A DNA stretch of 38,555 bases from Hyphomicrobiales bacterium. Lineage in GTDB: Bacteria > Pseudomonadota > Alphaproteobacteria > Rhizobiales > Aestuariivirgaceae. Position 1 is the first letter of the stretch. Each line of letters begins with the position of its first letter. The stretch spans positions 1 to 38,555 of the forward strand of contig JANYHB010000034.1 of assembly GCA_025359265.1 (NCBI GenBank). The letters run 5' to 3'. Under the pieces are notes generated by a model, which was not told where the DNA came from, did not search any database, and saw only the letters and a program-made list of their open reading frames with translations. Of the stretch, positions 7,111-14,140 are shown in pieces. A program made the translations under genes and the position numbers.

Positions 7111-7869
7111 ATGAAACCTGTTCTAACGATCCGAAACGTGCGCAAGAGTTTTGGCCCTGTTGAAGTGCTGCGCGGCGTCGATCTTGATCTCGTCCCGGGT
7201 GAGGTGTTGGCACTGGTTGGCGACAATGGCGCTGGCAAAACTACGCTCATCAAACACATTTCCGGCGTTTACCGCGCTGATTCAGGTGAAATTCAACTCG
7301 ACGGGAAAAGCATGGATTTGCTTTCGCCGCGTCAGGTGCGCGAACGGGGCGTTGAAACCGTTTATCAGGATTTGGCGCTTGCTGATGATTTGACGGTGGG
7401 GGCAAATATATTTCTTGGGAGAGAGCCAATGCGGCGGCTTTTTGGCGTTCTTCCTTATATTGACGAGCGCGCGATCCGCAATGAAACAGCATCACTTCTC
7501 GACCGTATTAAAAGCCATATTCCAGCCAAATCAAAAACTGTCGCCAGGCTTTCAGGGGGGCAGCGCCAGGCCGTAGCCATTGCGCGGGCCATTTACTGGA
7601 AGGCCAAGGTCGTGATCATGGATGAGCCGACCGCCGCACTGGCGGTGATGGAGCGGGAAAACGTCATCAAATACGCGCGAGAGCTTGCGGCATCAGGAGC
7701 CGGTGTCATTTATATTGGCCATAATTTGGTCGAGATCCTCGAAGTTGCCGACAGAATTGCCGTGATGTTTCGCGGCACCATCGTTCACTTAACAACCGCA
7801 GGAGAAACCACCCAGGAGAAGTTGATTAAATATATGACTGGTTACACCGATAAGGAAATTGCCGCTTGA
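7111..7869 (+). CDS. Sugar ABC importer ATP-binding protein (FrcA type)
   Basis: A 252-residue single-domain ABC ATPase of the CUT2 sugar-importer class. Walker A is GDNGAGKTT at residues 37-45, the signature is LSGGQRQ, Walker B is VIMDEP and the switch histidine is in GHN. Most CUT2 ATPases (RbsA, XylG) are fused double domains of about 500 residues; this short form is like FrcA of rhizobia and should act as a homodimer. I chose ATG 7111, with GGGA seven bases upstream, over ATG 7099, which lacks a ribosome site; a longer frame from TTG 7054 would begin inside the operator region. It is the first gene of the rightward operon and is followed by its binding protein and permease. Confidence 0.88.
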   Translation: MKPVLTIRNVRKSFGPVEVLRGVDLDLVPGEVLALVGDNGAGKTTLIKHISGVYRADSGEIQLDGKSMDLLSPRQVRERGVETVYQDLALADDLTVGANIFLGREPMRRLFGVLPYIDERAIRNETASLLDRIKSHIPAKSKTVARLSGGQRQAVAIARAIYWKAKVVIMDEPTAALAVMERENVIKYARELAASGAGVIYIGHNLVEILEVADRIAVMFRGTIVHLTTAGETTQEKLIKYMTGYTDKEIAA

Positions 7870-7896
7870 CGGCACAATAATTTGGGAGAAATTGAA

Positions 7897-8880
7897 ATGT
7901 TCAGGAAAATCACACTTGCAGCATCGGTTGCCGCACTGGCACTCATGGCTGGTCCGCAAGCGCACGCGCAAGACACCATTGCAGTGATTGTTAAGGCAAC
8001 CACTTCAGAATATTGGCAGACGGTTTTCAAGGGTGCCGAAGCAGCCGGCAAGGAACTCGGCGTCAAGATTGAAGAACTCGGCACGCCTAAGGATGATGCC
8101 GCCGGGCAGATCGCCGTTCTTGAAGGTGCCGCCGGCAAGAAGCCAGCTGCGATTGTTATTTCGCCAACTATCTTTGAAGCACTCGGTGACCCCGTTGCCG
8201 CGGTTACGAAGGCTGGCATTCCGGTGATCATCATCGATTCAGGCGCCAAGACTGACAAGTTCGCCTCGTTTTTAACCACTGACAATGTGGCCGGTGGCAA
8301 AGCCGCCGCTGATGCCATGGCCTCATGCATCAAGGAGCGCACCGGCAAAGTTGCTGGCAAAGTGGCGTTCATCACGGCAATGGCCGGCCATGAATCCTTG
8401 GATTCCCGCGACAAGGGCTTCAAAGATGGCGTTGCCGCCTATCCTGATCTCAAACTGGTAGGCAATCGTGTTGCCAACAACGAAGAAGCCGAAGGCATGA
8501 GTCTCACTGCCGACATGCTGACCAAGGATTCGGATCTCGTCGGTATATTCGCTGACAATGCCCAGATGGGAACAGGTGCGGGAACATCGATCAGCGAGAA
8601 GAAGCTGGGCGACAAGTTGTGCCTTGTGGCATTTGACGCCGACAAGGGCGAAGTTGAACATCTCAATGATGGTTCAATCTACGCTGTCATCGTCCAGGAT
8701 CCTTTCATGATGGGCTATGGTGGTGTGTTTAATGGTTTCGCCGCCGCACATGGCGTTCGCCTTCCTAAGAACATTGACACTGGCGTCGGGGCTGTCACTA
8801 AGAAAAATATGAATGACGCTGCCTTCGCTGGTTTGATGGATGTCACGAAGCGCAAAATGTCTCCCTACACGGGCAACTAA
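7897..8880 (+). CDS. Periplasmic sugar-binding protein of the ABC importer
   Basis: A 327-residue ribose-type (Peripla_BP_4) solute-binding protein. A signal peptide of about 24 residues ends at AHAQ. The mature part starts IAVIVKATTSEYW, the usual first strand and ligand loop, and contains IVISPTIFEAL and GIPVIIIDSG, the hinge-region strands of the family. It captures the sugar or sugar acid in the periplasm and passes it to the permease at 8958. ATG 7897 is preceded by GGGAGA at good spacing. The flanking catabolic genes suggest a hexuronate, aldonate or related polyol-derived acid, but the ligand cannot be read from the sequence. A GC-rich hairpin follows the stop. Confidence 0.87.
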   Translation: MFRKITLAASVAALALMAGPQAHAQDTIAVIVKATTSEYWQTVFKGAEAAGKELGVKIEELGTPKDDAAGQIAVLEGAAGKKPAAIVISPTIFEALGDPVAAVTKAGIPVIIIDSGAKTDKFASFLTTDNVAGGKAAADAMASCIKERTGKVAGKVAFITAMAGHESLDSRDKGFKDGVAAYPDLKLVGNRVANNEEAEGMSLTADMLTKDSDLVGIFADNAQMGTGAGTSISEKKLGDKLCLVAFDADKGEVEHLNDGSIYAVIVQDPFMMGYGGVFNGFAAAHGVRLPKNIDTGVGAVTKKNMNDAAFAGLMDVTKRKMSPYTGN

Positions 8881-8898
8881 AAGCGAAAAACAATCAAG

Positions 8899-8921
8899 CC
8901 GGGGCGTTTGCTGCGCCCCGG
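8899..8921 (+). terminator. Intra-operon hairpin after the binding-protein gene
   Basis: CCGGGGCG (8899-8906) pairs perfectly with CGCCCCGG (8914-8921) around a seven-base loop. The T-run after it is weak, so it is more likely a 3' stabiliser or partial attenuator than a full terminator. Such hairpins after binding-protein genes commonly raise that protein's level over the membrane components. Confidence 0.55.
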
Positions 8922-8957
8922 TGCCGATTTTGGTTGATTATTTTCGTCGGGGTATCA

Positions 8958-9920
8958 ATGAATAATGATAATTTAGGCGCGCTGTTCCAACGCTTGCCCG
9001 TTGAGACCTACGTGGTGACTTTCACGGTCATTCTATGGATCATGCTCTCGGCAACAGCGCCCAATTTCATGACGGTCGACAACATCAGCAACATGATGCG
9101 CCAAGTTTCCATTTCGGGCATCATTGCCATTGGCGTATTATGCACGATCATTATCGCTGGCATTGATCTGTCGGTTGGATCGGTGGCCGCATTTTGCGGC
9201 GTTATTGTCGCTCAGCTTTTATCGCACGGCTACGGAATACCCATTTCCGTTGGCCTTACCTTGCTTGCGGGTGTTTTGGTCGGCTCAATCAACGCCGCGG
9301 GCGTGGGAAAATTGGGAATTCCGGCCTTCGTTGTCACGTTAGCTGGACTTCAGGTCTATCGCGGGTTTGCCTTGCTCGTGTCAGGCGGCATGACGGTTGG
9401 TGGACTGCCACCACAAATCAAGGATTTTTCGCGTGGCACGCTGTTGGGCATTCCAAATTTATTCACAACCATGCTGGTGGTGGCAATAATTGTCCATTAC
9501 CTTCTGAGTTACACCCGCACCGGGCGATATCTTTATGCGATTGGCTCCAACAGTGAAGCTGCACGCAGGCAAGGCATTCCTGTGTTTAGAATGACGCTGA
9601 TCGCTTACGTGTTGAGTTCTGGCTTGGCGACTTTGGCCGGCATTCTTCTGGTCTCGCGCTTGAGCATAGCTTCCCCGTCGATGGCCAACGCCTATGAACT
9701 CCAGGCAATTGCTGCGGCCGTGGTTGGCGGTGCCAGTCTGTTTGGGGGAAGAGGAACTGTTCTTGGTGCCGTTGCTGGGGCAATCCTCTTCACCACAATG
9801 GGCAACGGGGCGGTGCTGCTTAACATTGACCCTTTCTGGGAAATGGTGTTGGAAGGCCTGTTGATTGCCCTCGTTGTTTATTTGGATAATTTGCAGAAAA
9901 AGCGGCAGAGCGGTCTTTAA
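8958..9920 (+). CDS. Sugar ABC importer permease (CUT2, RbsC-like)
   Basis: A 320-residue very hydrophobic protein of the BPD_transp_2 family with eight or more membrane segments. The conserved loop AGIDLSVGSVAA lies near residues 68-80. The cytoplasmic coupling region reads GSNSEAARRQGIPVFR, followed by VGGASLFGGRGTVLGAVAGA near the C-terminus. Two copies would form the membrane channel for the ATPase at 7111 and the binding protein at 7897. ATG 8958 has CGGGG just upstream and begins the protein at the expected place; an earlier frame start adds eight poorly supported residues. The length is normal for the family. Confidence 0.87.
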   Translation: MNNDNLGALFQRLPVETYVVTFTVILWIMLSATAPNFMTVDNISNMMRQVSISGIIAIGVLCTIIIAGIDLSVGSVAAFCGVIVAQLLSHGYGIPISVGLTLLAGVLVGSINAAGVGKLGIPAFVVTLAGLQVYRGFALLVSGGMTVGGLPPQIKDFSRGTLLGIPNLFTTMLVVAIIVHYLLSYTRTGRYLYAIGSNSEAARRQGIPVFRMTLIAYVLSSGLATLAGILLVSRLSIASPSMANAYELQAIAAAVVGGASLFGGRGTVLGAVAGAILFTTMGNGAVLLNIDPFWEMVLEGLLIALVVYLDNLQKKRQSGL

Positions 9921-10005
9921 TCTAAAATGTCGATGCCGCACGCGAGTGTCGCTATCGATGATCAAAAAAGTAAGGTTCCCTTGCGGAGCGCTGGAGGGTT
10001 TGGAC

Positions 10006-11046
10006 ATGAGTGGAGATAATTCAACCGCGATGATGAAAGCAGTTGTTTGTCTTGCACCTCATGCCATTGCCGTTGACATGCGACCCTCGGCAACTCGGGC
10101 GCCAGATGAGGTGCTGCTTAAAATCGAGCGGGCGGGGATTTGCGGCACCGACTATCATATTTACGAAGGCTCACATCCATTTCTGAATTATCCGCGCGTT
10201 ATTGGGCATGAACTTGCCGCCACAGTTGTTGAAACGTCGGCGCTAAGTAAACTGCAAATTGGCCAGAAAATTGTTATCAATCCCTATATAGCTTGCGGCA
10301 TCTGCCATGCCTGCAAAATTGGAAAACCAAATTGTTGCGTGAACATCGCTGTGCTTGGTGTTCACCGTGATGGTGGAATGTGCGAGTACATCAGCTTGCC
10401 AGAGCGTAACCTCATTTCAGCAGAAGGTCTTTCGCTGGATGAAGCGGCAACGGTGGAATTTTTGGCAATCGGTGCTCATGCTGTGCGGCGCTCAGGCGTT
10501 GGCAATGGCGCAAAAGTTTTGGTGGCAGGTGCAGGCCCCATTGGCTTGGGTACGGCAATCTTTGCGCAAATCGCTGGTGCCAGCGTCACTTTGCTTGACC
10601 GTGACAGCGATCGGCTTTCATTGGCAAGCGCTGCCACTGGCATTACAAGCACGCTGGTTGTTGATGCCAATGCTTCCGCTAAAATCATGCAGGCCTCAAA
10701 TGGCGATGGCTTTGAAGCAGTATTTGACGCAACGGGTAGCCGGGCATCGATGGAGCAAAGCTTCAGCTATGTGGCCCATGGCGGCAACTATGTGTTGGTG
10801 GGACTGGTCAAAGACAACATCAGCTTTTCTGACGCCGATTTTCACAAACGTGAAATGACACTGATGGCAAGCCGAAACGCCACTGCCGTGGATTTTGATC
10901 ACGTTATTTCGGCAATCAAATCCAAGAAAGTGCCAATTGAAAAACTTCTAACGCACCGCACCTCGTTTGCTAAAATTGATCATGATCTGCCACTTTGGTC
11001 ATCCGATAAAAAGGGTTTGATTAAGGCTCTGGTTGAAATTTCGTGA
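10006..11046 (+). CDS. Zinc-dependent MDR dehydrogenase, aldonate dehydrogenase-like
   Basis: A 346-residue medium-chain dehydrogenase. Catalytic zinc ligands are Cys46 (GICGTD) and His68-Glu69 (GHE). The structural zinc site is Cys97, 100, 103 and 111 in the C-x2-C-x2-C-x7-C pattern. The NAD-binding loop is VLVAGAGPIGLGT. The general look is that of the RspB/LgoD branch, which oxidises L-galactonate or L-gulonate at C5, but sorbitol- or threonine-type activity cannot be excluded. ATG 10006 is preceded by GGAGGG. The gene ends one base before the next start, so it is co-translated with the reductase at 11048. Together they could interconvert aldonate and uronate. Confidence 0.8.
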   Translation: MSGDNSTAMMKAVVCLAPHAIAVDMRPSATRAPDEVLLKIERAGICGTDYHIYEGSHPFLNYPRVIGHELAATVVETSALSKLQIGQKIVINPYIACGICHACKIGKPNCCVNIAVLGVHRDGGMCEYISLPERNLISAEGLSLDEAATVEFLAIGAHAVRRSGVGNGAKVLVAGAGPIGLGTAIFAQIAGASVTLLDRDSDRLSLASAATGITSTLVVDANASAKIMQASNGDGFEAVFDATGSRASMEQSFSYVAHGGNYVLVGLVKDNISFSDADFHKREMTLMASRNATAVDFDHVISAIKSKKVPIEKLLTHRTSFAKIDHDLPLWSSDKKGLIKALVEIS

Positions 11047-11047
11047 A

Positions 11048-12172
11048 ATGACTAAACGCATCATCCAATTCGGCACCAGTCGATTTTTGCAAGCTCATGC
11101 TGATTTGTTCATTCATGAAGCGCGCAGTGCCGGGCAGGATATCGGGCCGATTACAGTTGTTAAAACAACGCGAGGTGTGGAAAGATCCGGCAGGGTGTCA
11201 GCGTTTGGCAATGACGCGGGTTATCCGGTCATCATTCGGGGCGTCACAGATAACAAGTCTGTCAACAAAACCATCAACGTGAGAAGTATTGATGGCGCGC
11301 TGATTGCAGATCGCGATTGGCAAGAATTGAAAAGACTTTTTGTCACTGAGGCCCAGGTGATAATTTCCAATGTGGGCGAGAGTGGTTACGCATTATCCGC
11401 CGAAGATGAAGCCGGTGCCCCCAGTGCCAACCAAGTCGCATCAAGTTTTCCGGCAAAACTTTTAAGTTTGCTGCATGCGCGCTATCTGGCCGATGCAAAA
11501 CCGTTGCTGATTTTACCATGCGAATTGATTTCTGAAAACGGCAAAGTCCTTCGCCAAATTTTAGCTGGATTAGCGGAGAAATGGCGCCTTGATCGTGGTT
11601 TTAAATCGTGGCTGGCAACGCAAATAACGATTTGCGATACTTTGGTTGACCGCATCGTGTCAGAAGCAATTGAACCCGTTGGTGCCATTGCTGAGCCCTA
11701 TGCTCTGTGGGCCATCAAATCTGCAGCTACCCACGAAATTCCCTTCACCCATCCCGCCGTTGTGGTGACGGATGATCTTGAGCCATATCTCCGGCTTAAA
11801 CTTCACATCCTCAATCTTGGGCACAGTTTTCTTGCTGAAATTTGGAAGTCCGAGAAACGCAGCCCCAATGAAACAGTTCGAGAGATTCTGGGTGATCCTG
11901 CAATCAAGAACCGCCTCATGGGCCTCTACCGAGACGAGGTAATTCCAGGGTTTGCTGGCCATGACATGCGGGATGAAGCGGCGGCCTATGTTTTAACCAC
12001 ACTGCAGCGGTTTGAAAATCCATTTCTAAATCATCGTCTCAGCGATATTACGCAGCATCACCGCCTCAAACTTGATCGCCGCGTTGTGGATTTTATTGCT
12101 TGGATAAAAAATCGAAACCCAACCGCAATTGTTGCACAGCTCGAAGCACTGGCCGCAAGTGGCGAAAACTAA
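11048..12172 (+). CDS. Mannitol dehydrogenase-family reductase (UxaB/UxuB-like)
   Basis: A 374-residue polyol-specific long-chain dehydrogenase. The N-terminus IIQFGTSRFLQAHADLF is the nucleotide-binding signature. KLHILNLGH supplies the catalytic K-x4-N-x2-H triad at Lys251, Asn256 and His259. UxaB (tagaturonate reductase) and UxuB (fructuronate reductase) are about 480 residues; this form is about 100 shorter, near the length of mannitol-1-phosphate dehydrogenase. ATG 11048 is one base past the previous stop. With the upstream dehydrogenase and kdgK it fits a route from an aldonate through a keto-uronate to D-altronate or D-mannonate. The exact substrate is inference. Confidence 0.78.
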   Translation: MTKRIIQFGTSRFLQAHADLFIHEARSAGQDIGPITVVKTTRGVERSGRVSAFGNDAGYPVIIRGVTDNKSVNKTINVRSIDGALIADRDWQELKRLFVTEAQVIISNVGESGYALSAEDEAGAPSANQVASSFPAKLLSLLHARYLADAKPLLILPCELISENGKVLRQILAGLAEKWRLDRGFKSWLATQITICDTLVDRIVSEAIEPVGAIAEPYALWAIKSAATHEIPFTHPAVVVTDDLEPYLRLKLHILNLGHSFLAEIWKSEKRSPNETVREILGDPAIKNRLMGLYRDEVIPGFAGHDMRDEAAAYVLTTLQRFENPFLNHRLSDITQHHRLKLDRRVVDFIAWIKNRNPTAIVAQLEALAASGEN

Positions 12173-12182
12173 AAAATCAAGA

Positions 12183-12278
12183 ATGCGTGCCCTTTTGAAA
12201 CAAATCGCGGATCTGACGTCCGATGTTATCGTTATTGATTTGGCCTCCGTCGAAGGGAAAGCGGTTGCTTATGCATAG
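12183..12278 (+). pseudogene. Possible remnant of a NasT/ANTAR-type response regulator
   Basis: A 31-codon open stretch reads LLKQIADLTSDVIVIDLASVEG, which resembles the end of the second helix and third strand of a receiver domain in ANTAR (NasT-like) regulators, where a PDVVVID strand is typical. The phosphorylation loop, output domain and beginning are absent. The stop codon touches the stop of merR on the other strand. The match is short and the call is tentative; it may be random open sequence. Confidence 0.3.
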
Positions 12279-12719
12279 CTAGGCTTCAGGGACAGATTCT
12301 TTTCGCTTATGTTCCAATCTGTTTTGAAGATCGGCAATTTGCTCTTGCATAAACTGCTGCTTTCGATTCATTTCCACCAATTGCTGCGCCAGAAGTTTTT
12401 GGACAGCGGGTGAATGAACCGTATCGAGCGTTAAATCTCCCTCGGTTTGGATGATTGATCTGATTGTTGATAGGCCAACGCCATATTGTCGCAATTTCTT
12501 GATGGCCAACAAGCGAGCAACATCTTGGCTGCGAAAGATTCGAATCCGACCGTGCTTTTTGGGGCTGACCAATTTTGCGCGTTCGTAAAAACGGATGGTT
12601 TTCGGCTCTAAGCCAACTTCAGTTGCAATCTCGCTAATCAGCATCACATCATTGACGCGCACCGGAATTTCCATTTTCCTTTGCGCAGCCTCGATATGGG
12701 AAGGTTCATTAAATGTCAT
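12279..12719 (-). CDS. MerR-family transcriptional regulator
   Basis: A 146-residue MerR protein. Residues about 26-92 are the DNA-binding domain: MLISEIATEVGLEPKTIRFYE (helix-turn-helix), wing GRIRIFRSQDVARL, then LRQYGVGLSTIRSII. A C-terminal coiled coil, rich in Q, L and E, runs from about residue 105 to 138. There is no cysteine, so metal sensing of the MerR/CueR kind is unlikely. The 25-residue N-terminal extension is unusual; a start at an internal methionine (about residue 16 or 26) is possible. The gene stands alone, leftward, with an AT-rich region upstream that contains an AAGTT-ATAC-AACTT inverted repeat at 12767-12780. Confidence 0.75.
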   Translation of the reverse strand: MTFNEPSHIEAAQRKMEIPVRVNDVMLISEIATEVGLEPKTIRFYERAKLVSPKKHGRIRIFRSQDVARLLAIKKLRQYGVGLSTIRSIIQTEGDLTLDTVHSPAVQKLLAQQLVEMNRKQQFMQEQIADLQNRLEHKRKESVPEA

Positions 12720-12940
12720 CGTCCACGCCTATGTGATTTAATTACTAAGCACGACGCAATTCACATAAGTTATACAACTTTAGATTATATCATGGAAAGT
12801 TGCCCAACCGACTGACGATTTATATCGCAACTCAAATTCCAATTCAATAGCGAAAGTTGCGTACGCGCCTATCGATGTCATATTATTTTACAAAAAAATT
12901 ATCATATTAAACAACCGTTGAGAGCATAAAAATTTAGAAT

Positions 12941-13050
12941 TTAAAACGCCATCGCCTTGGCGCTGGAGACCAAGTATTGGTTAACAAGCTGATATGATTA
13001 AGTTTAAAATCTGCGTCCGCTGCGAAAGCGGATATTTTAATTTTATTTTT
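12941..13050 (+). ncRNA. Candidate small RNA ending in an intrinsic terminator
   Basis: TTGAGA (12918-12923) is followed 16-17 bases later by an AT-rich -10-like hexamer (12940-12946). Downstream is a hairpin CGCCA/TGGCG (12947-12962). About 100 bases after the -10 is a second hairpin, TCCGCT/AGCGGA (13016-13032), followed by TATTTTAATTTTATTTTT. No reading frame lies between. This layout is that of a roughly 100-base trans-acting small RNA. I do not recognise a known family, and the promoter is weak. Confidence 0.3.
13016..13050 (+). terminator. Intrinsic terminator without an upstream gene
   Basis: The six-base stem TCCGCT (13016-13021) and AGCGGA (13027-13032) with a five-base GCGAA loop is followed by 18 bases of almost pure T and A with long T-runs. 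It points rightward, but the nearest rightward gene ends more than 800 bases upstream and a leftward gene (merR) lies between. It must serve an unannotated transcript or be a leftover. Confidence 0.5.
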
Positions 13051-13303
13051 CAGGTTTTAGCGCACCACCGGTGCATCTTTAACGCGAGTCATGGTAGATC
13101 CGCAAAGTAACTGGAGCTGGGTTTATGGCGTTCTAAATAAAAATCAACCTTAGATAGAATCGCTGAATTTGCACTTCACTTTCAACGAAGGAATAAAATG
13201 TCTCATTCCCATTAATGTTAATGTGATCTCTCTGCGCTATCGGTTCACGGCGCCTTGATCGATATGCGCCCAGGCACCTTCAGCCACGTTTCGCGTATCT
13301 GCG

Positions 13304-14140
13304 CTAGGTCGATTTCTTATCGTCAATTATTTTCATTTGTGCAACGCCGCTAAAGCCCAGCGGCACCGTGGCAAAGGCTCCGCCCTGGTACATTTGGGCC
13401 GGATCATTCGGGTTGGGATTTGCTGATTCAGCCAGAACTTTCCCGGCAAATTTTTCAGCGTTGTCTTTCGGGCGATAGCCCAGGTAAGTGGCTTTGCTGT
13501 TATCCACTGGAATGCGATCATTGTTGGAAACACCGTAGATCACCGAAAACCCCGTTGTCGGCGTATCGATGGCGCGGGTAACCAGATGGATGAGATCTTC
13601 ATAACTGAGCCAGGTTCCCAAAGCGCGGGGGCTGGTAACTTGCGCTGCTGAAATGATACGCAGGCAAACCGATTCTAATTGCCGCTTGTCCCAATAGAGG
13701 CTGGCCAAATCCTCAGCGAAACATTTGGCAAGCCCATAAAAAGTGTCAGGCCTGTGGGGCACATCGGTGCCGATAAATTCTTGGCGCTTATACATGCCAA
13801 CGGCGTGAATCGACGAGGCATAAATCACGCGGCGCAGTTTGTGCTGATGAGCTGCTTCCCAAACGTTGTATGCCCCAATGAAATTAGGGCCAAGAAGTGT
13901 TTGGAATGGGGCTTCATCGCCTATCGCGCCAAAGTGAACAACCATATCCGCACCTTCTAACAGCGCATAAATCTCATCATATTTTGCCAGATCGGCACGT
14001 TGATAACGCTCGCCCCCATAGAGTTTGCCAATACCTTCGACAATATCTGACGACACCAGTTGCTCACAAAGCTTGGAAAGCGGTTCGCGCAGATACGAGC
14101 CCAGGCGTCCCGCAGCACCCGTGAGAACGAGCTTCTTCAT
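13304..14140 (-). CDS. udh: Uronate dehydrogenase (extended SDR)
   Basis: A 278-residue NAD-dependent extended short-chain dehydrogenase. The N-terminus LTGAAGRLG is the nucleotide loop. GAIGDEAPFQTLLGPNFIGAYN and the catalytic pair YGLAK match uronate dehydrogenases, which oxidise D-glucuronate or D-galacturonate to the aldaro-lactone in the cytoplasm. The length is usual for Udh (about 265-280). It overlaps the upstream FAD oxidoreductase gene by four bases (ATGA), so the two are co-translated. Proximity to the sugar-acid locus at 5.1-12.2 kb supports the substrate class. No aldarate dehydratase is present in the window. Confidence 0.82.
   Translation of the reverse strand: MKKLVLTGAAGRLGSYLREPLSKLCEQLVSSDIVEGIGKLYGGERYQRADLAKYDEIYALLEGADMVVHFGAIGDEAPFQTLLGPNFIGAYNVWEAAHQHKLRRVIYASSIHAVGMYKRQEFIGTDVPHRPDTFYGLAKCFAEDLASLYWDKRQLESVCLRIISAAQVTSPRALGTWLSYEDLIHLVTRAIDTPTTGFSVIYGVSNNDRIPVDNSKATYLGYRPKDNAEKFAGKVLAESANPNPNDPAQMYQGGAFATVPLGFSGVAQMKIIDDKKST

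Larger units (their letters stand above)
12720..13303. other. AT-rich intergenic region with several hairpins
   Basis: These 584 bases hold no convincing coding frame. They contain the merR upstream region, with inverted repeats ATGTGA...TCACAT (12731-12766) and AAGTT-ATAC-AACTT (12767-12780). They also contain three hairpins, at 12947-12962, 13016-13032 and 13062-13074, the second followed by a T-rich run. A well-placed ribosome site (AAGGAA) before ATG 13198 leads only to a five-codon frame, MSHSH, so it may mark the start of a lost gene. No terminator is obvious for the leftward udh operon. Confidence 0.5.

Noticed and set aside
13198-13215. Well-placed ribosome site followed by the five-codon frame MSHSH
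   Set aside because: No structural gene follows on that strand, so it cannot be an attenuation leader; more likely the start of a lost gene or chance.
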